A stretch of DNA of 10,404 bases from Erythrobacter sp. 34-65-8 (GCA_002278985.1 NCJP01000033.1:1-10404); one strand, 5' to 3'; numbered from the stretch's first letter, positions 1 to 7,117 are shown. The notes: a model not told the origin generated them from the sequence alone. Made by a program: numbers and translations.

Positions 1-648
1 GGTCATCTCCGCGCTGCGGGCATCGGTGGTGACGCAGGTCCCGCGCACGAAAAGCTTGTAAAAAGCCAGCGCCTTGCGCGCACAGCGGGGCGTGATGCCG
101 CCGATCGAACGGTCGTTGTGGGTCAGTTCCTCGAGGATCCGCCCCGGCAGCACCCGCTCGGGGCAGTAGGAAATGGCGACATCGGGCGTGTCAGTCGTTT
201 TGCCCGGTAGCTTGAGGTCGGGGCGCAGTCCGGCGATCAGGTCCCGCATCGCTTCTGTCGTGCCGACCGGCGAGGTCGATTCGAGAATCACGCAGTCACC
301 CTTTTTGAGCACGCCGGCCACTTCGGTTGCGGCCGCCATGACATAGGAGACGTCAGGGGTGTGCTGGCCGTCCTTCGCAAACGGGGTGGGGACCGCAATC
401 ACGAACACGTCAGCGGGGACGATCTGAGTCGAAGCGCGCAAGAGCCCGCGCTGGACGACGCCGCGGACCAGGCCGTCGAGATCGACTTCCTCGATATGGA
501 TCTCGCCCCGATTGATCGTGTCGACCACATGGTCGGACACGTCGATCCCGGTCACCCGGCAATTGGCCCGCGCGATAATCGCGGCGGTCGGCAGGCCGAT
601 ATAGCCGAGCCCGATGACGCAGACGGTTGGTTTGGTATCGTCCTGCAT
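1..648 (-). CDS. wecC: UDP-N-acetyl-D-mannosamine dehydrogenase, 3' part outside window
   Basis: The enzyme oxidises UDP-ManNAc to UDP-N-acetyl-D-mannosaminuronic acid with NAD+, making a sugar donor for surface polysaccharide; it is cytoplasmic. Reading from the ATG at 648 gives 216 residues with no stop before the window edge. The N-terminus carries the Rossmann motif GLGYIG (residues 13-18). Further on are INRGEIHIEE, IAVPTPF, LESTSPVGTT and YCPERVLPG, which closely match E. coli WecC as I remember it and distinguish it from UDP-glucose dehydrogenases. The catalytic Cys and the C-terminal UDP-binding domain lie beyond the window. It sits 58 bases downstream of wecB, which makes its substrate, so the two are surely co-transcribed. 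The ATG is preceded by GGAGGCAGGA, which is buried in a predicted hairpin (655-689). The polymer that uses the product cannot be told from this window. Confidence 0.95.
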   Translation of the reverse strand, partial: MQDDTKPTVCVIGLGYIGLPTAAIIARANCRVTGIDVSDHVVDTINRGEIHIEEVDLDGLVRGVVQRGLLRASTQIVPADVFVIAVPTPFAKDGQHTPDVSYVMAAATEVAGVLKKGDCVILESTSPVGTTEAMRDLIAGLRPDLKLPGKTTDTPDVAISYCPERVLPGRILEELTHNDRSIGGITPRCARKALAFYKLFVRGTCVTTDARSAEMT

Positions 649-654
649 GAAATT

Positions 655-689
655 CCTGCCTCCGGTGGTCTGGCACCGCCATAGGCAGG
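655..689 (-). promoter_or_regulatory. Two-tier hairpin over the wecC ribosome binding site
   Basis: Seen directly: in the wecB-wecC gap, CCTGCCT (655-661) is the exact reverse complement of AGGCAGG (683-689). Nested inside, CGGTG (663-667) pairs with CACCG (674-678) around a 6-base loop. In the minus-strand mRNA this gives 12 base pairs. The 3' arm contains the GGAGGCAGGA Shine-Dalgarno region of wecC. No U-run follows on either strand, so it does not look like an intrinsic terminator. I infer a structure that lowers or tunes wecC translation relative to wecB, or stabilises the mRNA end. It is not known to me as a described element. Confidence 0.45.
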
Positions 690-706
690 GGTGGTAAAGA
701 TGCCGT

Positions 707-1843
707 TTACCCGGCCAGTCCTCGATCGGCGAGAAACTCGGCGATGCGCTGGCTCGATTTGCCGTCACCGAAGGGATTGTGCGCCCGGGCCATCGCCTCG
801 TAGGCATCGGTATCATCGAGCAGGCGGGTGGTTTCCGCGACGATCCGGTCAGCGTCTGTCCCGACCAGCCGCGCTGTTCCTGCCGCCACCCCTTCGGGCC
901 GCTCAGTCGTCTCGCGCATCACCAGCACCGGTTTGCCCAGGGCCGGCGCTTCTTCCTGCACCCCGCCGCTGTCAGTCAGCATCAGCGTGCTGATTGCGAT
1001 GAGGCGGGCAAAGTGCGGATAATCGAGCGGTTCGATCAGCGCCACATTGTCGAGGCCGGCCAGTTCAGCGTTCATCACCGCACGGACGTTGGGGTTGAGA
1101 TGGACCGGGAAGATCACCGCCACATCGGGCCTCGCGGCCAGCCGCTTCACGGCGTCGGCAATGCCGCGCATCCCCTCACCGAAGTTCTCGCGCCGATGGC
1201 TGGTCATGCCGATGATCCGCTTGCCGGCAAACCGCTGCTCGAGCCCGGCCAGCCCCTGTGCGAGAGAGGGTTCCTGCGCGATTCGCGCCGTGATCCAGTG
1301 CAGCGCGTCGATCACCGTGTTACCGGTGACGTGGATCGTGGCGGGATCAATATTCTCCCGCAGCAAGGCCTCTGCGGCCGTTTCGGTGGGAGCGAAGTGG
1401 AGCGCGGCGAAGCTGCCGATCACCTTGCGATTGACCTCTTCGGGCCAGGGATGGTGGATGTTCCCGCTGCGCAGGCCCGCTTCGACATGGACCACCGGAA
1501 TCTTGCGGTAATAGGCCGCAAGCGCGCCGCACATGGCCGTGGCCGTATCACCCTGGACCACCACCACGTCGGGTTTCTCCAGGTCCATCACCGCACCAAG
1601 ACCGGTGAGCAGGCGGGCGGTCAGCGCATCGAGCGTCTGATCCGGCTGCATGACGTCGAGATCGTGGTGCGGCACCACTCCTGCAATTTCGAGCACCTGA
1701 TCGAGCATGCCGCGGTGCTGGCCGGACACGCAGGTGCGGGACCGGAAGCGCGGATCGTCTTCCAGTGCATGGATCAACGGAAACAGTTTTATGGCTTCCG
1801 GCCGGGTGCCGAAAACGGTGAGGATGGTGCGGGGTGTGCTCAT
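707..1843 (-). CDS. wecB: UDP-N-acetylglucosamine 2-epimerase (non-hydrolysing)
   Basis: This cytoplasmic enzyme interconverts UDP-GlcNAc and UDP-ManNAc, the step before WecC. The protein has 378 residues, full length for the family (E. coli WecB is about 376). Family blocks in order are FGTRPEAIKL near the N-terminus, VVQGDT with D99, HVEAGLRSGN with E121, PWPEEVNR (residues 132-139), MTSHRRENFGEG with H216, and TDSGGVQEEAPALGKPVLVMRETTERPE (residues 290-317) for UDP binding. D99, E121, E135/E136 and H216 line up with the residues implicated in E. coli WecB. The ATG at 1843 follows a modest AGGGG Shine-Dalgarno sequence. The gene lies 56 bases after the small secreted protein gene and 58 bases before wecC, forming a wecBC pair. 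A hydrolysing epimerase of the NeuC type is less likely given the wecC partner. Confidence 0.96.
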   Translation of the reverse strand: MSTPRTILTVFGTRPEAIKLFPLIHALEDDPRFRSRTCVSGQHRGMLDQVLEIAGVVPHHDLDVMQPDQTLDALTARLLTGLGAVMDLEKPDVVVVQGDTATAMCGALAAYYRKIPVVHVEAGLRSGNIHHPWPEEVNRKVIGSFAALHFAPTETAAEALLRENIDPATIHVTGNTVIDALHWITARIAQEPSLAQGLAGLEQRFAGKRIIGMTSHRRENFGEGMRGIADAVKRLAARPDVAVIFPVHLNPNVRAVMNAELAGLDNVALIEPLDYPHFARLIAISTLMLTDSGGVQEEAPALGKPVLVMRETTERPEGVAAGTARLVGTDADRIVAETTRLLDDTDAYEAMARAHNPFGDGKSSQRIAEFLADRGLAG

Positions 1844-1899
1844 GCGCCCGCCCCTAGCGCAATTTGGTTAACGCCCCATAGGCAGCGGCAGAGCGGCCT

Positions 1900-2466
1900 C
1901 TATTGGCCGTCAGGCCCTGGGGCGGTTTCTTCGGAAACCGGGCGCTCGTTTGGCAGTTCGGCCGCACGTTCCCGTTCCAGGCGCTCCATATATTCGCGTT
2001 CGATCTGCTCGACCCGCGCCTGCTGCTCGGCGGCTGTCTGGTCGATTTGCGACAACCGGTCAGCCCGGGCGGAAGCAATCAGCTCGCTGAAACGGATGTC
2101 GGCTCCCTCGGCCCGATCGCCATAAGCGGCGCGGATCATCTGCTGGGTGCACCCGGTGAATCCGCCCACCCCGGCGGGCGAGCACGACATGGTGCCAAAG
2201 TCGCCGATCATCTCCAGCTTCTCGACCCGCTGGGTCCAGGCCGTGTTGGCGGGATCTTCGCTGAAGCGCAGGTTGGGCGGAATGCGGAACCGATCTTCCT
2301 CGGGCATGCGGGCCACAACGCAAATCTCGCCCGCCGGGCATTCCGGCGCGGCATCGTCTCCATAGACGATCGACATCCGCACGTCGTCGGTAACGGCATC
2401 CTGCGCGGCCAGTGGCAAAGCGAATGCCATGCCTGCTAGGCTGAGGGCGGCGGTGAGGCGGTTCAT
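1900..2466 (-). CDS. Small secreted protein of unknown function with four cysteines
   Basis: I do not recognise a named family. The 188-residue product starts with MNR and a hydrophobic stretch ending PLAAQ, a likely Sec signal peptide cleaved near residue 21. The mature part has four cysteines (C43, C49, C95, C106), which could form two disulfides in the periplasm. It also has a VYGDD...C...GEICVVARMPEEDRFRIPP segment (residues 34-64). A charged, probably helical tail (about 138-170) rich in Glu, Arg and Gln precedes a Pro-rich C-terminus. I recall similar EDRYRIPP-type proteins annotated as hypothetical in sphingomonads, but could not check this. The ATG is supported by AAGGAG eight bases upstream. 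The gene lies between the coq7 end and wecB, on the same strand. A role in the envelope is only inferred from the signal peptide. Confidence 0.85.
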   Translation of the reverse strand: MNRLTAALSLAGMAFALPLAAQDAVTDDVRMSIVYGDDAAPECPAGEICVVARMPEEDRFRIPPNLRFSEDPANTAWTQRVEKLEMIGDFGTMSCSPAGVGGFTGCTQQMIRAAYGDRAEGADIRFSELIASARADRLSQIDQTAAEQQARVEQIEREYMERLERERAAELPNERPVSEETAPGPDGQ

Positions 2467-2521
2467 GGCCAGGCTCCTTGTCGTTCCTGCGTGGGCGCAC
2501 GGCTATCGGCGCCGGTTCCGG

Positions 2522-2541
2522 AAAAGCGCAATATAGGCGCT
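2522..2541 (-). terminator. Weak intrinsic terminator candidate after coq7
   Basis: On the minus strand, AGCGC (2541-2537), a 7-base loop CTATATT and GCGCT (2529-2525) form a 5-bp stem, which G-U pairs could extend. The stem runs into four Ts (2525-2522). It lies 29 bases past the coq7 stop. The short stem and U-run make it weak. The loop TATATT could instead be a -10 box for the secreted-protein gene, although I see no good -35 at the right distance. Confidence 0.3.
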
Positions 2542-2569
2542 CCCGGCACTGAACTCCAGATGAAGCGGG

Positions 2570-3118
2570 TCAGATGCGCTCGGCAAGACGGATTGCAACC
2601 CGGCAGCCGAGCCGGATCGCGCCCGACAGGAGCGGGTAGGCCGGTGCCCGTTCCGCCCCAGCCGCCAGAGCCGCATCGCGGTGATCGCGTTCGTCCTCGC
2701 GGAACTCGGCAATCATCCCGGCAAGTTCCGGGTCAGCATTGGTCGTTTCCAGCTCGGCCAGCTGGTCGGAATAGTGCCGGTCGATCTCCTCTTCGACCGC
2801 TGCGGTGCAGGCCATCGCTGCTTCCGGCCCGAGCAGGGCCGTGCCTGCGCCCAGAGCAAAGCCTGCGGCCGACCAGAACGGCTGCAACACCGTGGGGCGT
2901 ACCCCGCGCCGCGCCATCAGTGCATCGAACTTGGCCCGATGAACCGCTTCCTGTTCTGCCATGTGGCGGATCTCGGCAGAAAGCGGATGCCGGTCACCCA
3001 TGACGGCCAGCTGCCCGGCGTAAATGCGGGTCGCACCGAATTCGCCCGCCTGGTCGACCCGGATCATCCGGTCGGTCGCGGGGCGGGTATCGCCGGAAGA
3101 CGTGTGGGGGGCAGGCAT
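2570..3118 (-). CDS. coq7: Demethoxyubiquinone hydroxylase
   Basis: This membrane-associated di-iron monooxygenase adds a hydroxyl group to demethoxyubiquinol late in ubiquinone synthesis. The 182-residue protein carries the expected ferritin-like ligand set: E26 in VDQAGEFGATRIYAGQ, the ExxH motif E57/H60 in AEQEAVHRAKFD, E109 in AAVEEEIDRHY, and the second ExxH motif E143/H146 in REDERDHRDA. The segment FWSAAGFALGAGTALLGPEAA (81-101) is the hydrophobic hairpin typical of the family. The start is the ATG at 3118, whose A is also the last base of the dsbB stop (TGATG), so translation is probably coupled. A longer in-frame reading up to 3322 overlaps dsbB and is not credible. Alphaproteobacteria often have other ubiquinone hydroxylases, so its exact share of the pathway is not certain. 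Confidence 0.95.
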   Translation of the reverse strand: MPAPHTSSGDTRPATDRMIRVDQAGEFGATRIYAGQLAVMGDRHPLSAEIRHMAEQEAVHRAKFDALMARRGVRPTVLQPFWSAAGFALGAGTALLGPEAAMACTAAVEEEIDRHYSDQLAELETTNADPELAGMIAEFREDERDHRDAALAAGAERAPAYPLLSGAIRLGCRVAIRLAERI

Positions 3119-3591
3119 CAGCGGTGGCGCTCCTTGGTCAGCAAAGCCAAGATGGCGATCCCGGCCCCGGTCGAAAAGAGAAAATTGAAGCCGGCCAGCG
3201 AAATGCCCAGCAGCGTCCATGGGGCCGCATCGCAGCGGACCAGCGGCGCCGCCAGAATATTGTCGAGCGCGCTGCCCCCGCCATCCGGCACTGCCGTGGC
3301 GCAACCGGTGATCCCTTCCCACCAGCCATATTCAACGCCGGCATGGAAACCGCCGATCAGCCCCGAGGCCAGCACTGCCAGCCCCGCGAGGGAAACCCAC
3401 AGGCGGGCCGGAGGCAGGCGAAACGCGAGAACAGCCAGCGCAACCGCCAGGAAATGGGGATAGCGCTGCCACCAGCACATTTCACAAGGGTAGAGCCCGA
3501 AGCCCAGTTCCGAAATGTAAGCCCCCGCCAGCAGCAGGGCCGGAACGCCGAGTGCCAGGCGGCGCGCCATCACCAGACGATCGGAAGTCAA
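3118..3591 (-). CDS. dsbB: Disulfide bond formation protein B
   Basis: This inner-membrane protein re-oxidises periplasmic DsbA and passes the electrons to ubiquinone. The product has up to 157 residues with four hydrophobic segments (about 11-30, 46-57, 64-81 and 125-150). The first periplasmic loop has CEMC (C36, C39), followed by the quinone-interacting Arg (R43, corresponding to E. coli R48). The second loop has C97 and C120. All four redox cysteines are therefore present. The start is uncertain. A TTG at 3591 lies seven bases after GGGGGG and 17 bases after the ctpA stop, while GTG (3573) and ATG (3570, Met8) are in frame but have no clear Shine-Dalgarno sequence. The stop overlaps the coq7 start by one base. 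No dsbA is visible in the window. Confidence 0.92.
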   Translation of the reverse strand: MTSDRLVMARRLALGVPALLLAGAYISELGFGLYPCEMCWWQRYPHFLAVALAVLAFRLPPARLWVSLAGLAVLASGLIGGFHAGVEYGWWEGITGCATAVPDGGGSALDNILAAPLVRCDAAPWTLLGISLAGFNFLFSTGAGIAILALLTKERHR

Positions 3592-3608
3592 CTGGGCAGC
3601 CCCCCGGA

Positions 3609-4952
3609 TCAGTTGCGACGAACGATGGTGCCACCAGACGTACGGCGCAAGGTCTCCATCGCGTAATGGAGCTGGAAGTCTTCCACCCCTTGTTCCTTCA
3701 ACTGGGCCGAGGTCAGCTGGAAGCGCGGGTCGTCGCGCTTGTCCCGTTCGAGCTCTTCGTCTTTCAGCGAGGCTTCATTGACGAGGTGGCCGCGCAGGTC
3801 CGATTCGCGCATCAGGAAACGAGCGCGTTTCTCCCGGTCCGGATCCGACAGCTGCGGCACCGCAATGTCCGGCTTGATCCCGCCTTCCTGCACCGAATTC
3901 CCGGCCGGGGTGTAGTAACGGGCCGTAGTCAGCTTGAGCGCGGCATCGTTGCCCAGCGGCAGCAGTGTCTGCACGCTGCCCTTGCCAAAGCTGCGGTCGC
4001 CCATGATGACGGCGCGGCGATGGTCCTGCAGTGCACCAGCAACGATTTCGGATGCCGAAGCAGAACCGGCGTCAATCAGCACCACCATCGGTACGTTCTT
4101 GGCAATCTCGCCGGGGAAGATCGTCTCGGCATCATAGGAGAACGATTCGCTGCGCAACCTGCCCCGCTGGGACACGATCCGCCCGCTCGACAGGAACAGG
4201 TCGCTCAGCGCCACTGCTTCGTCGAGCGAACCACCCGGATTGGACCGCATATCGAGTACCAGCCCCGACAGGCCGCCGCGCCCCTCGGCATCGAGCGCCT
4301 TCCAGGCCGCGAAGACGTCCGAGCCGACGTCGCGCGAAAATTCGTTGACGGTGATGACGCCGATCCCGCCCGCTTCCAGCTTGTGCGTGACTGGTTCAAG
4401 CTCGATCACCCCGCGGGTAACCGTCACGTCGAACGGCTCGTCCCGGCCAGGCCGGAAAAGTGTCAGCCGGATGCTGGTTCCCGCCGGGCCGCGCATTTGC
4501 CGCACCGCGTCGTCCAGATCGCCGCCGTAAATCAGCTTTCCGTCGAGATGGGTGATGAAATCGCCCGCCTTGACCCCTGCATCCATTGCCGGGCTGCCCC
4601 GGAACGGCGAGATCACCTTGACCGCCCCGTCTTCCATCTGGACCGACAGGCCGAGGCCCGAATAGTTGCCGTCGATCATGGTTTCGAGCCGCTGCAACGA
4701 TGCACCGTCAAGATAGCCGGAATGCGGATCAAGCGACGCCAGCATGCCATCGATGGCCCCGCGGATCAGCTTTTCGTCCTCGACGGGCTCGACATAGCTG
4801 GTCTTGATCCGCTGGTAGACGGCAAACAGGCGCGAAAACTCCGGCCCGGCGCGCCCGTCAACCTGGGCCATTCCGGCGGTCGTGGCCGGGATGATGGCCA
4901 CGGCAGTGACCAGGGCGGCAGACTTGAGCAAGGCGGCAAACTTCATGGGCAT
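3609..4952 (-). CDS. ctpA: S41 C-terminal processing peptidase with PDZ domain
   Basis: This is a periplasmic serine protease of the Prc/CtpA family, which cuts proteins near their C-termini and in several bacteria controls murein hydrolases. The 447-residue protein begins with a signal peptide or anchor (MKFAALLKSAALVTAVAIIPATTAGMAQ). An N-terminal helical part with SYVEPV and DPHSGYL follows, then a PDZ domain (about 98-180) with YSGLGLSVQ, and then the S41 core. The catalytic set is complete: S299 in GSASASEI, K324 in SFGKGSVQ and Q328, with the usual spacings of 25 and 4. The ATG at 4952 has AGGAG four bases upstream; an ATG at 4946 is nearly as good. It lies 94 bases downstream of an EnvC-like activator gene, and this neighbourhood fits a role in cell-wall remodelling. 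Its substrate cannot be seen here. Confidence 0.95.
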   Translation of the reverse strand: MPMKFAALLKSAALVTAVAIIPATTAGMAQVDGRAGPEFSRLFAVYQRIKTSYVEPVEDEKLIRGAIDGMLASLDPHSGYLDGASLQRLETMIDGNYSGLGLSVQMEDGAVKVISPFRGSPAMDAGVKAGDFITHLDGKLIYGGDLDDAVRQMRGPAGTSIRLTLFRPGRDEPFDVTVTRGVIELEPVTHKLEAGGIGVITVNEFSRDVGSDVFAAWKALDAEGRGGLSGLVLDMRSNPGGSLDEAVALSDLFLSSGRIVSQRGRLRSESFSYDAETIFPGEIAKNVPMVVLIDAGSASASEIVAGALQDHRRAVIMGDRSFGKGSVQTLLPLGNDAALKLTTARYYTPAGNSVQEGGIKPDIAVPQLSDPDREKRARFLMRESDLRGHLVNEASLKDEELERDKRDDPRFQLTSAQLKEQGVEDFQLHYAMETLRRTSGGTIVRRN

Positions 4953-5046
4953 GGGACTCCTGATCGTCCTATCCTATCCCCTGCACCGGCTTAACGCCAG
5001 ATGACCTTTCCGGGGCTGTACCATGCGGGGGCGGCGCTGCATTGCG

Positions 5047-6255
5047 TCAGCGCAGCTGATCGAGCGGATTGACCGGCTTCCCGTTGCGGCGAAGTTCCAG
5101 GTTGATCAAAGGCGTGCCTGCCCCGGCGACACCGAGCGGGGCGCCGCCCACCAGCATATCACCCACCGCGACATCGGTTCGTGCAAGGCCGGTAACCAGG
5201 CTGACCCAGCCGCCATCATGTTCGACAATCACGATTCGGCCATACCCGCGATAAGGACCGGCAAACGCCACCCGTCCGCCGGCTGGCGTCACCACCTGCG
5301 CTCCGCTGCGGGGTGCAATGGCGATGCCCTTGCTGACGAGGCCGGTGCCCAGCACTGAGTCGAAGCCTGTCACCGTGCGGCCGCTTACAGGTAACTGGTA
5401 TCCCTCGGGCGCCCCGGTCGAAAGAGCTGACGGGGCGGTTTCACCAACCTCCGCGATGCGCGGCTGGGCCGGGCGAAGGACCGGCCCGGGCAAGGCGGCG
5501 AGATCGGCGCGCAATCCGGCAGCTTCGTCCAGCTGCTCGACCAGAGCATCGAGATCACGCGCTTCTTCGGCCATGGCCAGCGCGCGCTCGCTTTCCCGGG
5601 CAGACGCGCTGTTGGCCTGACGTGAGGCAAGCCGCTGGCGGGTTTCCAGTGCCGCCAGCCGCTGGCGCCGATCGGCCAGCTCGTCTTCGTTTGTGCGCAG
5701 GGCGGCCAGAGCCTGCCGCGCTTCGCGCTCCAATCGTCGGCCACGGTCGATTTCAGCCCGCAGGGCTGACGTGCGCCGCCTCACCTCGGGCATTGTCGTC
5801 TCCAGCATGGCGCTGAGATAGACGGTTTCCCGCAGCGAGCCGGGCCTCAGGGCGGAAAGCGCCACTGGCCGCCGGGCCAGTTTCTGCAAGGCGGCCGTCA
5901 GGCGAAGGAGCGGTTCGCGCCTCTCGGCAAGGCGGCGCTCAAGCTGGCCGCGCTGCCCGTCGATCAGGCTGAGCCGCGCTTCGGCTGCGTCAATCCCCGC
6001 CTCGGCCTGCTGGATCCGGGCCGCGAGAGCGGCTGCTTCGCGCGCGGTCTTCTCGGCCGCTTCGGTCGCTGCCCGCGCTTCGCGCTCCAGCCGGACGCTG
6101 CGCCGTTCGGCCTCGGCTGCCTGGGCCTGCGCGCGAGCCAGCGCGGCGCGCGTTTCAGCGGGCTGGACAAAGGCGGCATCCCGCTGGGCCAGACCGGCCG
6201 CAGCCAGGCTGGCCAGTATCGGCACGATGATCAGAAAGGCGCGGGGTCTGGACAC
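5047..6255 (-). CDS. EnvC-like murein hydrolase activator with degenerate LytM domain
   Basis: The protein (402 residues from GTG) looks like the EnvC group: periplasmic coiled-coil proteins whose inactive LytM domain switches on amidases that split septal peptidoglycan. A signal peptide (RPRAFLIIVPILASLAAAGLAQ) is followed by long Ala/Glu/Arg coiled coils (about 30-270), then a LytM domain (about 300-395) with the TPAGGRVAFAGPYRGYGR core. The zinc ligands are gone. Where active LytM proteins have HxxxD, this one reads SKGIA, and where they have HLHFE it reads LINLE. It therefore should not cut murein itself. The GTG at 6255 is preferred because it lies four bases past the rlmH stop with GGGCAGGG upstream; an ATG at 6291 would overlap rlmH by 32 bases. 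ctpA follows on the same strand. The amidase partner is not in the window. Confidence 0.88.
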   Translation of the reverse strand: MSRPRAFLIIVPILASLAAAGLAQRDAAFVQPAETRAALARAQAQAAEAERRSVRLEREARAATEAAEKTAREAAALAARIQQAEAGIDAAEARLSLIDGQRGQLERRLAERREPLLRLTAALQKLARRPVALSALRPGSLRETVYLSAMLETTMPEVRRRTSALRAEIDRGRRLEREARQALAALRTNEDELADRRQRLAALETRQRLASRQANSASARESERALAMAEEARDLDALVEQLDEAAGLRADLAALPGPVLRPAQPRIAEVGETAPSALSTGAPEGYQLPVSGRTVTGFDSVLGTGLVSKGIAIAPRSGAQVVTPAGGRVAFAGPYRGYGRIVIVEHDGGWVSLVTGLARTDVAVGDMLVGGAPLGVAGAGTPLINLELRRNGKPVNPLDQLR

Positions 6256-6259
6256 CGGG

Positions 6260-6682
6260 TCACCCTGCCCGATGATAGGGGTGCCCGGCAAGGATGGTGG
6301 TGGCGCGGTAGATCTGCTCCATCAGCATCGCCCGGGCGAGAAGATGGGGCCAGGTGGCCTTGCCGAAGGCAAGCAGGAGATCGGCCTGTTCCCGCTCTGC
6401 GCTGCTATGGCCGTCTGCCGCGCCAAGCACGAAGCGCGTCTCGCGGACACCGTCGTCCCGCCAGCGGCCAAGCTGCCGGGCCAGTTGGTCCGAATCGAGG
6501 TCGCGCCCCCGTTCGTCCAGCAGGACCAGCCTTGCAGGGCTGCCCAGGTCAGGCGCATTGCCGCCCGAATCAGGCAGTTCGGTCAGCTTGAGCGGCCAGC
6601 TGATCCGCCTGGCGTAACGCTCGACCAGATCTGCTTCAGGCGACCGGCCGAGCTTGCCCCGGGCAACGACGTGCAGCAGCAT
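6260..6682 (-). CDS. rlmH: 23S rRNA (pseudouridine-1915-N3) methyltransferase
   Basis: RlmH is a small SPOUT (knotted) methyltransferase that methylates pseudouridine 1915 in helix 69 of 23S rRNA on the assembled ribosome, using SAM. The product has 140 residues, slightly shorter than E. coli RlmH (155). The family blocks are LVLLDERGR (residues 52-60), FVLGAADG (84-91, the SAM-binding knot; usually FVIGGADG), KATWPHLLARAMLMEQIYRA (108-127) and the C-terminal LAGHPYHR (131-138). The Ala in place of the second Gly of the knot motif is a mild variant. It lies 12 bases after rsfS and four bases before the EnvC-like start. I see no strong Shine-Dalgarno sequence before the ATG, which suggests coupling to rsfS translation. 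The rsfS-rlmH pair is widely conserved in bacteria. Confidence 0.96.
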   Translation of the reverse strand: MLLHVVARGKLGRSPEADLVERYARRISWPLKLTELPDSGGNAPDLGSPARLVLLDERGRDLDSDQLARQLGRWRDDGVRETRFVLGAADGHSSAEREQADLLLAFGKATWPHLLARAMLMEQIYRATTILAGHPYHRAG

Positions 6683-6694
6683 GGACTGTCGGCT

Positions 6695-7117
6695 TCAGGC
6701 CGGGCCCGTTGCCGCTGTCAGGGGCGCATCGCCGAAGGCCCACATCCGTTCCAGATTGTAGAAACTGCGCACTTCGGGCCGGAACAGGTGGACGACCACA
6801 TCGCCCGCATCGATCAGGACCCAGTCGGCTGCAGGCAGGCCTTCCAGCCGCACGGGGCCGAGGCCCGCCTGCTTGATCTTTTCCGCCAGTTTCTGCGCCA
6901 TGGCGGCGACCTGACGGGTGGAGCGGCCCGACGCGATGACCATGTGATCGGCAATGGTGGACTTCCCCGCCAGCGGAATGGAGACGAGGTCCTGCGCCTG
7001 GTCCTCGTCGAGCTGGCCGATTACCAGCGCATGGAGCGATCCGGGTTCGGTTTCGATGTCAGTCACAGGCCGGGTTCCGGGAAAATCCGGCGGCAGATGG
7101 GTTTGCGCCTCGGTCAT
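6695..7117 (-). CDS. rsfS: Ribosome silencing factor
   Basis: RsfS (Iojap/DUF143 family) binds ribosomal protein L14 on the large subunit and blocks joining of the subunits when nutrients are short. From the ATG at 7117 the product has 140 residues. The family blocks are SIPLAGKSTIADHMVIASGRSTRQV (residues 46-70) and LEGLPAADWVLIDAGDVVVHLFRPEVRSFYNLERMW (91-126), both near consensus. The first 25 or so residues are a non-conserved extension with several prolines, so the true start could be an internal codon such as the GTG at 7066. AGGAG lies 14 bases before the ATG, which is longer than ideal. A longer in-frame reading to 7453 overlaps nadD and has low-complexity sequence, so I rejected it. 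It lies between nadD and rlmH, a common order. Confidence 0.95.
   Translation of the reverse strand: MTEAQTHLPPDFPGTRPVTDIETEPGSLHALVIGQLDEDQAQDLVSIPLAGKSTIADHMVIASGRSTRQVAAMAQKLAEKIKQAGLGPVRLEGLPAADWVLIDAGDVVVHLFRPEVRSFYNLERMWAFGDAPLTAATGPA

Noticed and set aside
779..2125. 448-codon plus-strand open frame opposite wecB and the secreted protein
   Set aside because: It is antisense to a clear WecB, has a composition typical of GC-rich shadow frames, and shows no recognisable motif.
3119..3322. N-terminal extension of coq7 into dsbB
   Set aside because: It overlaps dsbB out of frame. The ATG at 3118 gives the normal Coq7 length and a TGATG overlap.
3552..4994. 480-codon plus-strand open frame opposite ctpA
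   Set aside because: It is antisense to a full S41 protease with an intact catalytic set and is rich in His, Arg and Gln, as expected for a shadow frame.
5034..5053. Hairpin GCGCTG...CAGCGC at the end of the EnvC-like gene as a terminator
   Set aside because: The stem has only six pairs, it overlaps the stop codon, and no T-run follows on the minus strand; ctpA continues downstream.
5700..6110. Repeated CGCTTCGCGCTCCA stretches as a DNA repeat
   Set aside because: They encode the same RLEREAR-type coiled-coil heptads in the EnvC-like protein, so they reflect protein repetition.
6256..6291. ATG start at 6291 for the EnvC-like gene
   Set aside because: It would overlap rlmH by 32 bases and add 12 residues before the signal peptide. 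The GTG at 6255 fits the spacing better, though 6291 is not excluded.
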